From positions 124,001 to 188,000 of the forward strand of contig JAKLGA010000007.1 in NCBI GenBank assembly GCA_022710975.1: DNA of 64,000 nt, in the 5' to 3' direction. This DNA is from Myxococcota bacterium. Lineage in GTDB: Bacteria > Myxococcota > B64-G9. Numbering within the stretch: the stretch's first letter is position 1; every line of letters begins with the position of its first letter. The notes below the pieces were generated by a model, which did not search any database, was not told where the DNA came from, and saw only the letters and a program-made list of their open reading frames with translations. Positions 54,678 through 64,000 of this stretch are shown in pieces. The translations under genes and the position numbers were made by a program.

Positions 54678-55364
54678 TTGGGCGCGGACGACAGCAATCT
54701 GGTGAGGCTCGCCAAGCGCGGCGACCAGCAGGCCTTCCGAGGGCTGATGGAGCGGTACAAGCGCAAGGTCTACGCGATCGCGTACGGCATGGTGCGGGAC
54801 TCCGAGGCTGCCATGGACATCAGCCAGGAGGCCTTCATCAAGGTGTACCGCTACCTGGAGACCTTCCAGGGGCAGTCGAGCTTCTACACCTGGCTCTACC
54901 GCATCGTGGTCAACCTGTGCATCGACCACATGCGCAAGGAAGCCAAGCACGACGCGCTGGACTACGACGACATGCTGCAGCGGCGGGCGCCCGACGACTC
55001 CGAGGCCTGGGTGGTGCCGAAGCTCCTGGATCACAACCCGCTCTCGGCCCTGGATCGCAAGGAGCTCTCCGAGCGCATCGCCCAGGCCTTCGCCGGCCTG
55101 AGCGAGAAGCACCGGGCGGTGCTCATGCTGCGGGAGATCGAGGGGCTGTCCTACGAGGACATCGCCCGCGCGCTCGGCATCCACAAGGGCACGGTCATGT
55201 CGCGCCTGCACCACGCGCGCAAGAACCTGCAGGCCGCGCTGCAGGGGTACCTGGAGGAGCGCGGCGAGGGTCTGCCGGCCGGGACGCCGGGGGCCCTGCA
55301 CGCCGACGAGGGCGAGGAGACGGACGCGGTGGCGGACAAGGCGGCCACCCCGTCGGGAGCATGA
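54678..55364 (+). CDS. ECF RNA polymerase sigma factor (RpoE-like)
   Basis: 228 residues. Sigma region 2 (about 18-85: FRGLMERYKRKVYAIAYGMV, SEAAMDISQEAFIKVYRYL, FYTWLYRIVVNLCIDHMRK, each a separate block) and region 4 (about 135-190: LSEKHRAVLMLREIEGLSYEDIARALGIHKGTVMSRLHHARK in two blocks) are complete. A variable acidic linker lies between. The start is TTG at 54678 without a strong Shine-Dalgarno; no better start is in frame. ATGA overlap with the anti-sigma gene. Confidence 0.93.
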   Translation: MGADDSNLVRLAKRGDQQAFRGLMERYKRKVYAIAYGMVRDSEAAMDISQEAFIKVYRYLETFQGQSSFYTWLYRIVVNLCIDHMRKEAKHDALDYDDMLQRRAPDDSEAWVVPKLLDHNPLSALDRKELSERIAQAFAGLSEKHRAVLMLREIEGLSYEDIARALGIHKGTVMSRLHHARKNLQAALQGYLEERGEGLPAGTPGALHADEGEETDAVADKAATPSGA

Positions 55365-55951
55365 CCATGGGCACCGAGCGCTGCGACACCAGCCTGCTGC
55401 TCCGCCACCTGGACGGCGAGCTCTCCACCCGGGAGCGGCGCCGGCTGGAGGCCCACCTCGAGGCGTGCCCGGACTGCCGCCAGGCGCTCGACGGCCTGCG
55501 GCTGGTCTCGGGGCTGCTGCGCGAGAAGCTCGAGCAGCCGGCCCAGGCCGCGGACTTCTCGGGCTTCGAGGACCGGGTGCTCGCGGCCGTGGCGAGCTCG
55601 GCCCGGCCGCCGCTCGGCGAGCGGCTGCGGGTGGCCTGGGGCGAGTGGCAGCGCGCCTGGCGGCCGGTGTGGGTGACGGCCGTGGTCACCGCGGCCGTGG
55701 CGTTGCTGGTGCTGGTGCCGCTGCTCACCCGCGGCCCCGACGTCCCCAGCGCGCCGATCGGGCCGCCCGACGGCGACAGGCCCCAGACCGCCCTCGGCGA
55801 CCGCGTGGACAACCAGGTGATCATCGACGAGCTGGAGTACCGCGGCCAGCGCTCGATGATCTTCAGCGTCTCGAAGAACAACACCACGGTGATCTGGATG
55901 TACGACTTCGACAACCAGGCCGGCGCCAAGGACCAAGGGGACGACCTATGA
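55361..55951 (+). CDS. Zinc-finger anti-sigma factor, membrane-bound
   Basis: 196 residues. The ZAS motif HLEACPDC (HxxxCxxC, about 33-40) binds zinc and clamps the sigma factor. A transmembrane helix at about 102-122 is followed by a 70-residue extracytoplasmic part that contains VIIDELEYRGQRSMIFSV. It should hold the sigma factor at the membrane until a periplasmic signal releases it. The ATG at 55361 overlaps the sigma stop; ATG 55367 has better spacing from GGGAG. The stop overlaps the next gene (ATGA). Confidence 0.9.
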   Translation: MTMGTERCDTSLLLRHLDGELSTRERRRLEAHLEACPDCRQALDGLRLVSGLLREKLEQPAQAADFSGFEDRVLAAVASSARPPLGERLRVAWGEWQRAWRPVWVTAVVTAAVALLVLVPLLTRGPDVPSAPIGPPDGDRPQTALGDRVDNQVIIDELEYRGQRSMIFSVSKNNTTVIWMYDFDNQAGAKDQGDDL

Positions 55952-56490
55952 TCCGTTCGCTCGCCATCGCGTGGGTTGCCTGGCTGCTCCTGGCGGGGGC
56001 CGCGCTCCCGGCCCAGGCCGAGGAGCAGGCCGCGCAGATCTCCATCCGGGTGATCTTCGCGGTCAAGGACGGCCCGGTCAGCATCGACCCGGCCCTCAAG
56101 GACATCCAGGCCGAGCTCAAGGACCTGCCCTACACGAAGTTCCGCCTGCTGGACAAGCTGGAGAGCCAGGTCCAGAGCGGGGCCAGCGTGGAGCTGCAGT
56201 TCCCGGGCAACCGCTCCATCTCGGTCGGCTTCGAGGGCCTGGACGCCACGGGCGAGAAGAACATGCTGGCCCTCAAGCTGGCGGTCCGGCCGCAGCTCCA
56301 CATGCAGCTGCGGGTGGCCAACGGCGGGCGCACGCTGCTCGGCGGCCCGGCCCACCTGGAGGGCACGCTCATCCTGGACGTGTCCGCCAGGCTGCAGCCC
56401 CCGGCGAAGCCGCCCGAGGCGCCCGCGCCGGGCGTGGACCAGCCCGTGAACCGGAACCAGGAAGGCACCGGCAAGGAGAAGACGCCATGA
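55948..56490 (+). CDS. Periplasmic protein of unknown function in the sigma operon
   Basis: 180 residues with a signal peptide ending LPAQAEE. The mature part is beta-rich (ISIRVIFAVKDG; LHMQLRVANGG; GTLILDVSARLQ) with a helical insert, and a Pro-rich C-terminus. No catalytic motif. It overlaps both neighbours by 4 nt, so it is made in step with the anti-sigma factor and the outer-membrane protein. It could be the signal-sensing partner; this is inferred from position only. Confidence 0.75.
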   Translation: MIRSLAIAWVAWLLLAGAALPAQAEEQAAQISIRVIFAVKDGPVSIDPALKDIQAELKDLPYTKFRLLDKLESQVQSGASVELQFPGNRSISVGFEGLDATGEKNMLALKLAVRPQLHMQLRVANGGRTLLGGPAHLEGTLILDVSARLQPPAKPPEAPAPGVDQPVNRNQEGTGKEKTP

Positions 56491-58019
56491 AGCTGCGTGG
56501 GACGGCGACCCTGGCGGCCGCGCTGTGTCTGGGCTGGGTGGGCCTGGCCGCGGCCCAGGACGCGGAGACCATCAAGAAGCAGGTCGGCGCCCCCGTCGAG
56601 AGCTGGACCGGCTCGATCGGCGGCGACATGAACTTCGGCAAGATCGGCGAGGACTGGTACGCCACCCTCAACCTGGGGCTCACCTTCGACTTCGGCATCG
56701 TCGGCTTCGGCATCCAGGCGCCGCTCCGGCTGCTGATGAAGGACAACGATCCCGAGAACAACGACTACGGCGGGGTGCTGCGGCGCGAGGACTGGGACGA
56801 GTGGACGGACTACCTCAAGATCATCCGTTACTTCCGCTTCGGCCACAAGGGCGAGCTGGTCTTCCTGCAGCTCGGCGATCTGCCCGGGGTGACCATCGGC
56901 CACGCCAGCATCGTCAACCGCTACTACAACAACACGGATCTCGCCCACTTCAAGCTGGGCGTCACCCTCGACGTGAACACGGACTACGCCGGCGTGGAGA
57001 CGCTGCTGAACAACGCCTTCGTCTCCAACCTGATCGGCGGGCGCGTGTACCTGAAGCCCTTCTCCTTCTGGGACAAGGACTCGTACCTGAACAACTTCGC
57101 CATCGGCTTCACCGCCATCTCCGACTACGCCGCCCCCTACTGCCCGGACTTCGAGCAGCAGGACACGGCCGGCGGCCCGTGGACGCCGGGGGGCGCCTGC
57201 ATGCCCGCCGCGCTCGACCACGACCCGGCCACCTTCCCCAACGTGCGCCAGCGCTTCGACGAGGACATGAACATCGTGCTGGCCGACAAGAAGGCCGCCA
57301 CCGTGCTGGGCGGCGACCTCGAGTTCAAGGTGCTGAACCTCGAGTGGATCAACCTGACGCCCTACGTCGACCTCAACGGCATCATCGACGGCGGCTTCGG
57401 CTTCCACGGCGGCATCATGACCAACTTCAACATCCCGGTGATCAGCGTGGGCCTGCAGACCCGCATCGAGTACCGCTGGATGGAGCGCGGCTACATCCCC
57501 TCCTACTTCGACTCGTTCTACGAGATCCAGAAGTTCAACTACCCGTTCAAGGACGAGAACGGCCGTTTCGGCCCGGCGCACAGCGAGGTGACCGACCGGC
57601 CCAAGGCCGCGGTGGTGGAGGAGCTGGCCGCCCAGGAGGGCAAGGGGCTGAACGGCTACTACGCCGAGCTGGCCATCAACGTGAACGACTGGGTCGTCGT
57701 GGGCGGCTCGTACGACGACTACGACGGGCCGTACAACTCGAACCTGCGCATGTACCTCACGGTGCCGGCCTTCGACTTCATCAAGTTCGGGGCGTACTAC
57801 TACCGCCACAACTTCGAGGGGGCCGGCGACGCCTTCGACTTCGACGAGAAGAGCCTGTTCCTGGCCGAGGCGCGCTACCAGATCATCTCCTTCCTGTACG
57901 TGGTCGGCCAGTACTGGCGCGTGTGGCGCCTGGACGAGGACCCCACCAGCGCCTCCTACGGCGACTACGTGGCGACCGACGACTGGAGTATCGGCGTCGG
58001 CGCCGCCTACAACTTCTGA
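56487..58019 (+). CDS. Large outer-membrane beta-barrel protein
   Basis: 510 residues. Signal peptide ending LAAAQDAE. The mature chain is rich in amphipathic strands with aromatic girdles (for example WYATLNLGLTFDFGIVGFGI; RYFRFGHKGELVFLQLGD) and ends in VGAAYNF, the C-terminal Phe typical of barrel insertion. Length suits 16-20 strands. Contains two cysteines in a loop (YCPDF, GACMP). Last gene of the sigma operon. A porin or a surface reporter of envelope state is plausible; function unknown. Confidence 0.8.
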   Translation: MKLRGTATLAAALCLGWVGLAAAQDAETIKKQVGAPVESWTGSIGGDMNFGKIGEDWYATLNLGLTFDFGIVGFGIQAPLRLLMKDNDPENNDYGGVLRREDWDEWTDYLKIIRYFRFGHKGELVFLQLGDLPGVTIGHASIVNRYYNNTDLAHFKLGVTLDVNTDYAGVETLLNNAFVSNLIGGRVYLKPFSFWDKDSYLNNFAIGFTAISDYAAPYCPDFEQQDTAGGPWTPGGACMPAALDHDPATFPNVRQRFDEDMNIVLADKKAATVLGGDLEFKVLNLEWINLTPYVDLNGIIDGGFGFHGGIMTNFNIPVISVGLQTRIEYRWMERGYIPSYFDSFYEIQKFNYPFKDENGRFGPAHSEVTDRPKAAVVEELAAQEGKGLNGYYAELAINVNDWVVVGGSYDDYDGPYNSNLRMYLTVPAFDFIKFGAYYYRHNFEGAGDAFDFDEKSLFLAEARYQIISFLYVVGQYWRVWRLDEDPTSASYGDYVATDDWSIGVGAAYNF

Positions 58020-59203
58020 GCCGCTCCGCCCTCGGCCAGCGCGGCGTGCCGCGCGGCCACCTCGCCGGCCAGCCGGTCGAGCGCCTCGAGCTCCGCGCCG
58101 CCGGCCGGGCCCTTGCACAGCACCGGGGAGAGGACCTCGACCTCCAGGTTCGGGACCAGGGCCGCGAGCTGCTCGACCGCCTTGCCGCCCCAGCCGTAGG
58201 AGCCGATCACCGACAGCCAGCGCGCCTTGGGCCGCAGCGCGTTGGCCAGCAGGGCCGCGTAGGCCGCGCCGGGGTGGGGCCCGCCCAGCACGGTCGGCGT
58301 CCCCACGACCAGGGTGGCCGCGTCCACCAGGGCCATGGCCAGCTTGCCGATGTCGGTCACCGCGAGATCGAACACCTGCACGCCCACGCCCTTCGCCCCG
58401 AGCGAGCGCACCAGGCGCTCGACCATGGCGCGGGTGCTGCCGTGCATCGAGGTGTAGGCCACCACGGCCAGGTTCTTCGGCGCGCCCGTGGCCCAGGCCC
58501 GGTAGGCGTCCAGGATGAGCGCCGGCCGCGCGTGCAGCGGTCCGTGGCTGGGCGCGACCAGGCGCAGGTCGAAGCCCTCGAGCCGGACCAGGTGCTTGGC
58601 GATGGACTTGCGGAAGGGCTGCATGATCTCGGCGTAGTAGCGCTTGGCCGCCTCGAGCACCTGCCCCTCGTCCTCCACGTACAGCCCGCTCTGGGCGATG
58701 TGGGAGCCCAGGAAGTCGCAGGAGAAGAGCGTGCCCTCCTCCCGCAGGTAGCTCACCATGGTCTCGGGCCAGTGCACCCAGGGCGTGTGCAGGAACTCCA
58801 GCGTCCGATCGCCGAGCGACAGCCGCTCGCCGTCCTGCACGGCCCGGATGCGCTCGGCGGACAGCCCGAGCTGCTCCATGAGCAGGGCGCGGCCCTTGGG
58901 GGTCGCCAGCACCTGAGCCTGCGGGTAACGCTCCAGCACCATGGGGATGGCCCCGGAGTGGTCCTGCTCGGCGTGGTGCGAGACCACGTAGTCGACGCGC
59001 GGGACCGCGGCGAGCTGCGCCTCGAGCACGGCCCGCATGCTGGGGTCGACCGAGTCCAGCAGCGCCACCTTCTCGCTGCCGCGCACCAGGTAGGCGTTGT
59101 AGCTGGTGCCGTCGGGCAAGGGGATCAGCGAGTCGAACAGCCGCCGGTCCCAGTCCACCGCGCCGAGCCAGCTCACCCGCTCGCTCACCGGTCGGGCGTT
59201 CAT
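58007..59203 (-). CDS. Flavodiiron protein (NO/O2 reductase)
   Basis: 398 residues. N-terminal metallo-beta-lactamase-like diiron domain with HHAEQDHSG (HxExDH), SCDFLGSH and PSHGP ligands. C-terminal flavodoxin domain (about 255-395) with FMN loop YTSMHGSTRAM. No fused rubredoxin domain, so an external electron donor is needed; the rubredoxin at 18922-19083 is a candidate. It reduces NO to N2O or O2 to water. The start at 59203 overlaps the DUF6448-like gene (ATGA). Third gene of the NorR-facing operon. It overlaps the sigma-operon barrel gene convergently by 13 nt. Confidence 0.95.
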   Translation of the reverse strand: MNARPVSERVSWLGAVDWDRRLFDSLIPLPDGTSYNAYLVRGSEKVALLDSVDPSMRAVLEAQLAAVPRVDYVVSHHAEQDHSGAIPMVLERYPQAQVLATPKGRALLMEQLGLSAERIRAVQDGERLSLGDRTLEFLHTPWVHWPETMVSYLREEGTLFSCDFLGSHIAQSGLYVEDEGQVLEAAKRYYAEIMQPFRKSIAKHLVRLEGFDLRLVAPSHGPLHARPALILDAYRAWATGAPKNLAVVAYTSMHGSTRAMVERLVRSLGAKGVGVQVFDLAVTDIGKLAMALVDAATLVVGTPTVLGGPHPGAAYAALLANALRPKARWLSVIGSYGWGGKAVEQLAALVPNLEVEVLSPVLCKGPAGGAELEALDRLAGEVAARHAALAEGGAAQKL

Positions 59204-59853
59204 CGCGCACCTCCCTCGGCATGCCCGTGTCCGGCCGGGTGCCCGTCGCGCGCGGGCTGGCCGTGCGCGTGGCCGGGCTCGGAGTGCGCCTGGCCGCCCT
59301 CGACGAAGTGCACGTACTCGACGTAGGCCTTCACGTAGGCGCGGCCGGCGGCCAGATCGTCGGCGGAGAACTGGCGGCGCGCGAGCGCCGCGCGGAAGAG
59401 CTCCTCGAGCCCGGCCTGGCTGGCCGGCGGCACGAGGCGGCTCACCAGCGCGAGCTCGCCGCGCGCGAGCGCCTGGTCGGCCGCGGCCACGGCCGGCGGC
59501 ACGGGCAGGCCCGCGGGCTTGATTCCGGTGTAGGGCGCCCCCTCGCCCTGGCGGTGCAGGCGCACCAGGGTCTCCAGGAAGCGGCGCTCCGCCACTTCCT
59601 GCTCCTGCCCGCCGGCCCGTCGCGCGGCTTGCGCCCTGTCGAACTCGGCGCGCAGGGCGGCCTCGTCCCCGGGCTGGACCCAGATCAGCACCCGGTTCAC
59701 CTCCCCGCGCTCCAGGGCGGCGCGGGCCGCGACCAGCACCGGCCCCTCGGGCGTGTCGCAGTGCGCGCGCGCCTCGCCCGCGGCGGCCGTCAGCAGCAGC
59801 AGCGCGGTCCCCAGGACCCACGCCGGATTCGTCAGCCTCGTGTTCTCGCGCAT
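59200..59853 (-). CDS. Secreted DUF6448-like protein
   Basis: 217 residues. Signal peptide ending GEARA, then HCDTPEGPVL, the hallmark start of DUF6448-type proteins, followed by paired helical repeats (ALERGEVNRVLIWVQPGDE and LARGELALVSRLVPPASQ) and RLHRQGEGAPYTGIKPAG. The C-terminal 40 residues are His/Gly-rich (HSEPGHAHGQ, HPAGHGH), a likely metal-binding tail. Family function is unknown. Here it is coupled between RIC and the flavodiiron protein, which points to NO or metal-repair stress. The identification rests on motif recall. Confidence 0.75.
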   Translation of the reverse strand: MRENTRLTNPAWVLGTALLLLTAAAGEARAHCDTPEGPVLVAARAALERGEVNRVLIWVQPGDEAALRAEFDRAQAARRAGGQEQEVAERRFLETLVRLHRQGEGAPYTGIKPAGLPVPPAVAAADQALARGELALVSRLVPPASQAGLEELFRAALARRQFSADDLAAGRAYVKAYVEYVHFVEGGQAHSEPGHAHGQPARDGHPAGHGHAEGGAR

Positions 59854-59888
59854 GTCTCCTCCTCCGTTCGTGAACGACCCGCCCTGCT

Positions 59889-60551
59889 TCACCCCGCCAG
59901 CGCGCGCGGGAACAGGATGGCGTTCTCCAGGTGAATGTGGACCATCAGCTCGTGCTCGAGGCTCGCCAGCCCGCGGTAGAGCGCGCGCCAGCTCGCGCAG
60001 GCCTCCGGCGGCGGCGCAAGCCCCCGGGTGAGCGCGCGGGTGCGGCGCAGGTTCTGGCCGTGGTCCTCGTGCTCCTCTTGCATCACCTTGATGGGCATGT
60101 GGGCGGTCTCGGCCCGGCCGGCCAGGATGAGCGGGAACAGGATGCGCTCCTCCTTGGCCAGGTGGTCCTCGACCGCGGCCTGGACCCGCGCCAGGTGCGC
60201 GGCCAGCCCGGTCGGGCAGCTGGGCTTGTCCGCGTGGACCCGCTCGACCGTCTCGGCCAGCGCGACCAGGCCGGGCAGGTCCTGCCGCAGCGGCGCGTGG
60301 TAGCGCTCCAGGATGTGCGCCACGAGCTCGTCCAGCGGCCGGACGGCCCAGGACTCTCCGGCCGGTCGGTCCGCGCCCGCGGCCGCGAGCTCTGCGAGCA
60401 GGTCGCCCGCCTCGAGGCCCGCGCCCTGGCACGCCTCGCCCAGGGTGCGGCTCCCCCGGCAGCAGAAGTCCAGCCCGCGGCGGGCGAGCACCTCCGCGGC
60501 CAGGGGGTTGGAGATCACGAGCTGCGCCAGCGTCTGATCGATCGGGTTCAA
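59889..60551 (-). CDS. ric: Iron-sulfur cluster repair di-iron protein (RIC/ScdA/YtfE-like)
   Basis: 220 residues. N-terminal ScdA domain with DFCCRG (about 27-32) and a C-terminal hemerythrin-like di-iron domain (about 80-220) with ERYH, EDHLAKEE, EEHEDHG and EHELMVHIHLEN, supplying the expected His and Glu ligands. RIC proteins repair Fe-S clusters damaged by NO and peroxide. Start is TTG 60551, with GGAGGT about 6 nt upstream; the sigma-54 promoter would start near 60576, which excludes the in-frame GTG at 60578. First gene of the operon facing norR. Confidence 0.93.
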   Translation of the reverse strand: MNPIDQTLAQLVISNPLAAEVLARRGLDFCCRGSRTLGEACQGAGLEAGDLLAELAAAGADRPAGESWAVRPLDELVAHILERYHAPLRQDLPGLVALAETVERVHADKPSCPTGLAAHLARVQAAVEDHLAKEERILFPLILAGRAETAHMPIKVMQEEHEDHGQNLRRTRALTRGLAPPPEACASWRALYRGLASLEHELMVHIHLENAILFPRALAG

Positions 60552-60586
60552 GGGTCCACCTCCGTCCCTGTTTCGCACCCTCCTAG

Positions 60587-60602
60587 AGCAACTCGCGTGC
60601 CT
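60587..60602 (-). promoter_or_regulatory. Sigma-54 promoter of the NO-detoxification operon
   Basis: Minus strand AGGCACGCGAGTTGCT (60602-60587) fits TGGCAC-N5-TTGC(A/T) at all but the first base, with GG at -24 and GC at -12, ten bases apart. A NorR-type activator gene is divergent. Possible upstream dyads include GATG-N9-CATC (60641-60657) and GTCATCTTGAA (60612-60622), close to the GTCA-N3-TGAC type NorR site. Confidence 0.75.
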
Positions 60603-60702
60603 CGCAACAAGGTCATCTTGAACGGGGGGTTAGGAAAATGGATGTAAAATTGGCATCTCTGGGCTGTTGCATCATTCACATCTTCGATGTATGTTCTGCA
60701 TC

Positions 60703-62265
<1,563 letters not shown>

Positions 62266-62274
62266 GGGCTCGTC

Positions 62275-62613
62275 ATGGAGACGAAGCGCCGCGCGCTGCA
62301 CGCCGGCCTGCTCGAGGGCCTGGCCTTCCTGGCCACCATCCTCGGCTGCGTGTACTTCGCCTGGTGGCTCTACCCCAACGACCTGTTCGGCTTCGCCATC
62401 GGCGGGGCGGGGCTGTTCCTCATCGCCGGGTTGGTGTTCGCCTTCCACGGGCGCTGCCCGGTCTGCCGCGGGATCTTCACCCGCAAGGTGCTGCGCAAGT
62501 GGTACTCGCACACCGGCACCCGGACCGAGAACGGCCGCGCGACGAGCGTGAAGATCTACAAGGGCGACTTCCTGTGCTTCCGCTGCGGCCACCGCTGGAC
62601 GGACTTCATGTAG
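62275..62613 (+). CDS. Small membrane protein with zinc-ribbon tail
   Basis: 112 residues. Two transmembrane helices (about 12-34 and 40-60) are followed by a soluble tail with CPVC and CFRCGHRW, two CxxC knuckles of a zinc ribbon. I do not recognise the family. It starts 9 bp after norR in the same direction, so it may be co-transcribed, but a role in NO response is only positional. Confidence 0.7.
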   Translation: METKRRALHAGLLEGLAFLATILGCVYFAWWLYPNDLFGFAIGGAGLFLIAGLVFAFHGRCPVCRGIFTRKVLRKWYSHTGTRTENGRATSVKIYKGDFLCFRCGHRWTDFM

Positions 62614-62662
62614 CGCGGGCCGGCTTTCCTTCCCGCCCGGATTGCGCTAACACCTTGGGGCG

Positions 62663-63562
62663 ATGCGACTCCCCCCCCAGGCGGCCTTCCGGCTGCTACC
62701 GCTGGCCGCCGTCCTCGGCCTGAGCCTGGTGTGCGCCGGGTCCTGGCTGCTCCGGCCCCTGCTCCAGCCCGACCCGGAGGACACCCGGCGCGCGGCCGAG
62801 CGGGTGCTGGCCGAGTGGCGCCCGGGGGACGCCGTGGCCGTGCGGCCCTGGTGGGCCCAGCGCCTGCGGGAGCACCTCGGCGAGCGCCCCTGGGTGCTCG
62901 CGCGCGACCTCGAGGCCGAGGACCTGTCCCGCTTCGGCCGGCTGTGGGTGCTCGAGCAGCCTGGCCACCGCGATCGCCTGGGCGGACCCTTCCGGGACGG
63001 GACCTACCGCCTGGAGGCCGAGGCGGAATTCGGCCCCCTGCGCCTGGCGCGCTACGGCCTGCCCCCGCCGGCCGAGGTGCTCTACGACTTCCGGGCCGAG
63101 CTCGCGCGGGCCCAGGTGAGCATGCGCGCCCGGGGGGCGGACAAGCCCTGCGACCTGTGGCTCACCGACCGCTGGGCGTGCAGCCCGGCGGACTGGAACT
63201 TCGTGGGGCGGATGATCGTCGAGCTTGGCGACGATCCGCGCGAGGTGATCTGGACCCACCCCAGCGAGGAGGGGCCGATCTCGATCGGCTTCGCCGAGGT
63301 GCCCCACGGGCGCACGCTGCGGGTGCACACCGGCTTCACCCCGCCCGCGGCCCGGGCCGCGGACGGCGGCCCGGTGACGCTGTCCGTGGAGGTGGACGGC
63401 CGGGTGCTCCAGCGCCTGGTGCAGGACAACCGCACCGGCTACTTCCCCGCCGACGTCCCGCTCTCGGCCCTGCCCGACCAGCCGCACCAGGTCACCTTCC
63501 GGGTGAGCGCCCCGCGGGCCGGGATGCGCCACTTCTGCTGGAGCGCGGAGGTGCGCCGGTGA
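62663..63562 (+). CDS. Membrane-anchored extracytoplasmic protein of unknown function
   Basis: 299 residues. An N-terminal hydrophobic segment (about 10-34) is either an uncleaved anchor or a signal. The mature region has mixed strands and helices with segments ERVLAEWRPGDAVAVRPWWA and SIGFAEVPHGRTLRVHTGF, and a C-terminal VTFRVSAPRAGMRHFCWSAE. It overlaps the following glycosyltransferase gene (GTGA). Similar small companions of GT-C enzymes occur, but I cannot name the family. Confidence 0.6.
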   Translation: MRLPPQAAFRLLPLAAVLGLSLVCAGSWLLRPLLQPDPEDTRRAAERVLAEWRPGDAVAVRPWWAQRLREHLGERPWVLARDLEAEDLSRFGRLWVLEQPGHRDRLGGPFRDGTYRLEAEAEFGPLRLARYGLPPPAEVLYDFRAELARAQVSMRARGADKPCDLWLTDRWACSPADWNFVGRMIVELGDDPREVIWTHPSEEGPISIGFAEVPHGRTLRVHTGFTPPAARAADGGPVTLSVEVDGRVLQRLVQDNRTGYFPADVPLSALPDQPHQVTFRVSAPRAGMRHFCWSAEVRR

Positions 63563-64000
63563 GCGCCTTCGCCCGCAAGCACGCCACGGGCCTCATCGCC
63601 CTGGGCCTGGGGCTCGGGAGCCTGCTGGTGTTCGCGCTGGCCGCGCCCCGCACCGGCTACACCCGCGACGAGGGCTTCTACTTCGAGGCGGCCGAGGCCT
63701 ACGCCGGCTGGTGGAGGACGCTCGCGCGCGAGCCCGGCCAGGCCTTCAGCGAGCCGGTCATCCGCCGCTCCTTCGAGGTCAACCACGAGCACCCGGTGCT
63801 GGTGAAGAACCTCATGGCGCTCAGCTTCCTGGCCCTGGCCGCGGACGAGGAGCGCTCGCCCACGGACTGGCCCGCCGCCCGGCGCGGGGTGTTCGCCCGG
63901 GCCATGCGGCTCCCCTCCCAGGCCTTCTCGGCCCTGGCCGTGGCGCTCACCTTCCTGCTGGGCGCGGCCGTGACCGGCAAGCGGCGGGTGGGGCTGGTGG
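63559..64000 (+). CDS. GT-C membrane glycosyltransferase (PMT/ArnT-like), 3'-truncated by window edge
   Basis: At least 147 residues, open to the end of the window. N-terminal transmembrane helix (LIALGLGLGSLLVFALA) followed by TGYTRDEGFYFEAAEAY; the DE pair after the first helix is the catalytic loop of GT-C enzymes that use lipid-linked sugars. A second hydrophobic segment begins near the edge. GTG 63559 overlaps the previous stop (GTGA). Family PMT/ArnT (GT39/GT83) is likely; sugar and acceptor unknown. Confidence 0.8.
   Translation, partial: MSAFARKHATGLIALGLGLGSLLVFALAAPRTGYTRDEGFYFEAAEAYAGWWRTLAREPGQAFSEPVIRRSFEVNHEHPVLVKNLMALSFLALAADEERSPTDWPAARRGVFARAMRLPSQAFSALAVALTFLLGAAVTGKRRVGLV

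Overview
The window is high-GC, densely coded bacterial DNA. It points to the phylum Myxococcota or a close deltaproteobacterial relative. The signs are a MYXO-CTERM-like tail on a giant cysteine-rich lipoprotein, MopE-type metal-binding and FG-GAP secreted proteins, PEGA, kelch and Asp-box surface proteins, FHA and PilZ adaptors, a eukaryote-like Ser/Thr kinase with a transmembrane sensor, and large hybrid histidine kinases. This is inferred from gene content; no rRNA or tRNA gene was found.

Layout. 1-471: 3' part of a secreted protein. 509-2652 (-): queC, pyrB, pyrI. 2745-3116 (+): PilZ protein. 3119-6987 (-): PEGA protein, kelch protein, FHA protein and a PHA-system-like small protein. 7191-13390 (+): a HEXXH metalloprotease gene broken near its 5' end, then an Asp-box lipoprotein. 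13648-18441 (+): giant multidomain surface lipoprotein. 18430-19617 (-): thioredoxin, rubredoxin, Rrf2 regulator. 19783-22300: small outer-membrane protein (-), then kbl and an FHA protein (+). 22311-33154: a divergent locus with two radical SAM proteins, a double PilZ/acyltransferase-like protein, a huge hybrid kinase and a response-regulator kinase. 33155-39416: accessory zone with a DUF4143-type ATPase, lipoproteins, small unknown genes and at least three families of intergenic repeats. 39417-40184: OmpR-type regulator (-). 40341-44610: antiporter and Ser/Thr kinase-Cache protein (+). 44346-46954: GHL10-like lipoprotein and MoxR (-). 47235-49373: FG-GAP lipoprotein (+). 49399-54470: peptidase-MA-like and DUF4175-like proteins (-). 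54678-58019: ECF sigma, anti-sigma and envelope operon (+). 58007-62265: nitric-oxide defence module of flavodiiron protein, DUF6448-like protein and RIC (-), divergent from norR (+). 62275-64000: membrane proteins, the last a truncated GT-C glycosyltransferase.

How genes work together. pyrB and pyrI encode an E. coli-type regulated aspartate transcarbamylase. The NO module has the expected logic: a NorR-type activator faces a good sigma-54 promoter in front of ric, a DUF6448-like secreted protein and the flavodiiron NO/O2 reductase. The rubredoxin-thioredoxin pair elsewhere could feed electrons to the flavodiiron protein. The sigma/anti-sigma genes are translationally coupled to a periplasmic and an outer-membrane protein, which suggests an envelope-response regulon. 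The best candidate for an undescribed system is 22311-33154, where overlapping genes couple two-component signalling and probable c-di-GMP binding to two cobalamin-type radical SAM enzymes around one shared operator-like dyad.

Many intergenic regions carry sigma-70-like promoters of the form TTGAC(N) or TTGCC(N), 17-18 bp, then TAGNNT, TANNNT or CAGAAT. They are listed individually because they are consistent across the window and often settle a start codon.
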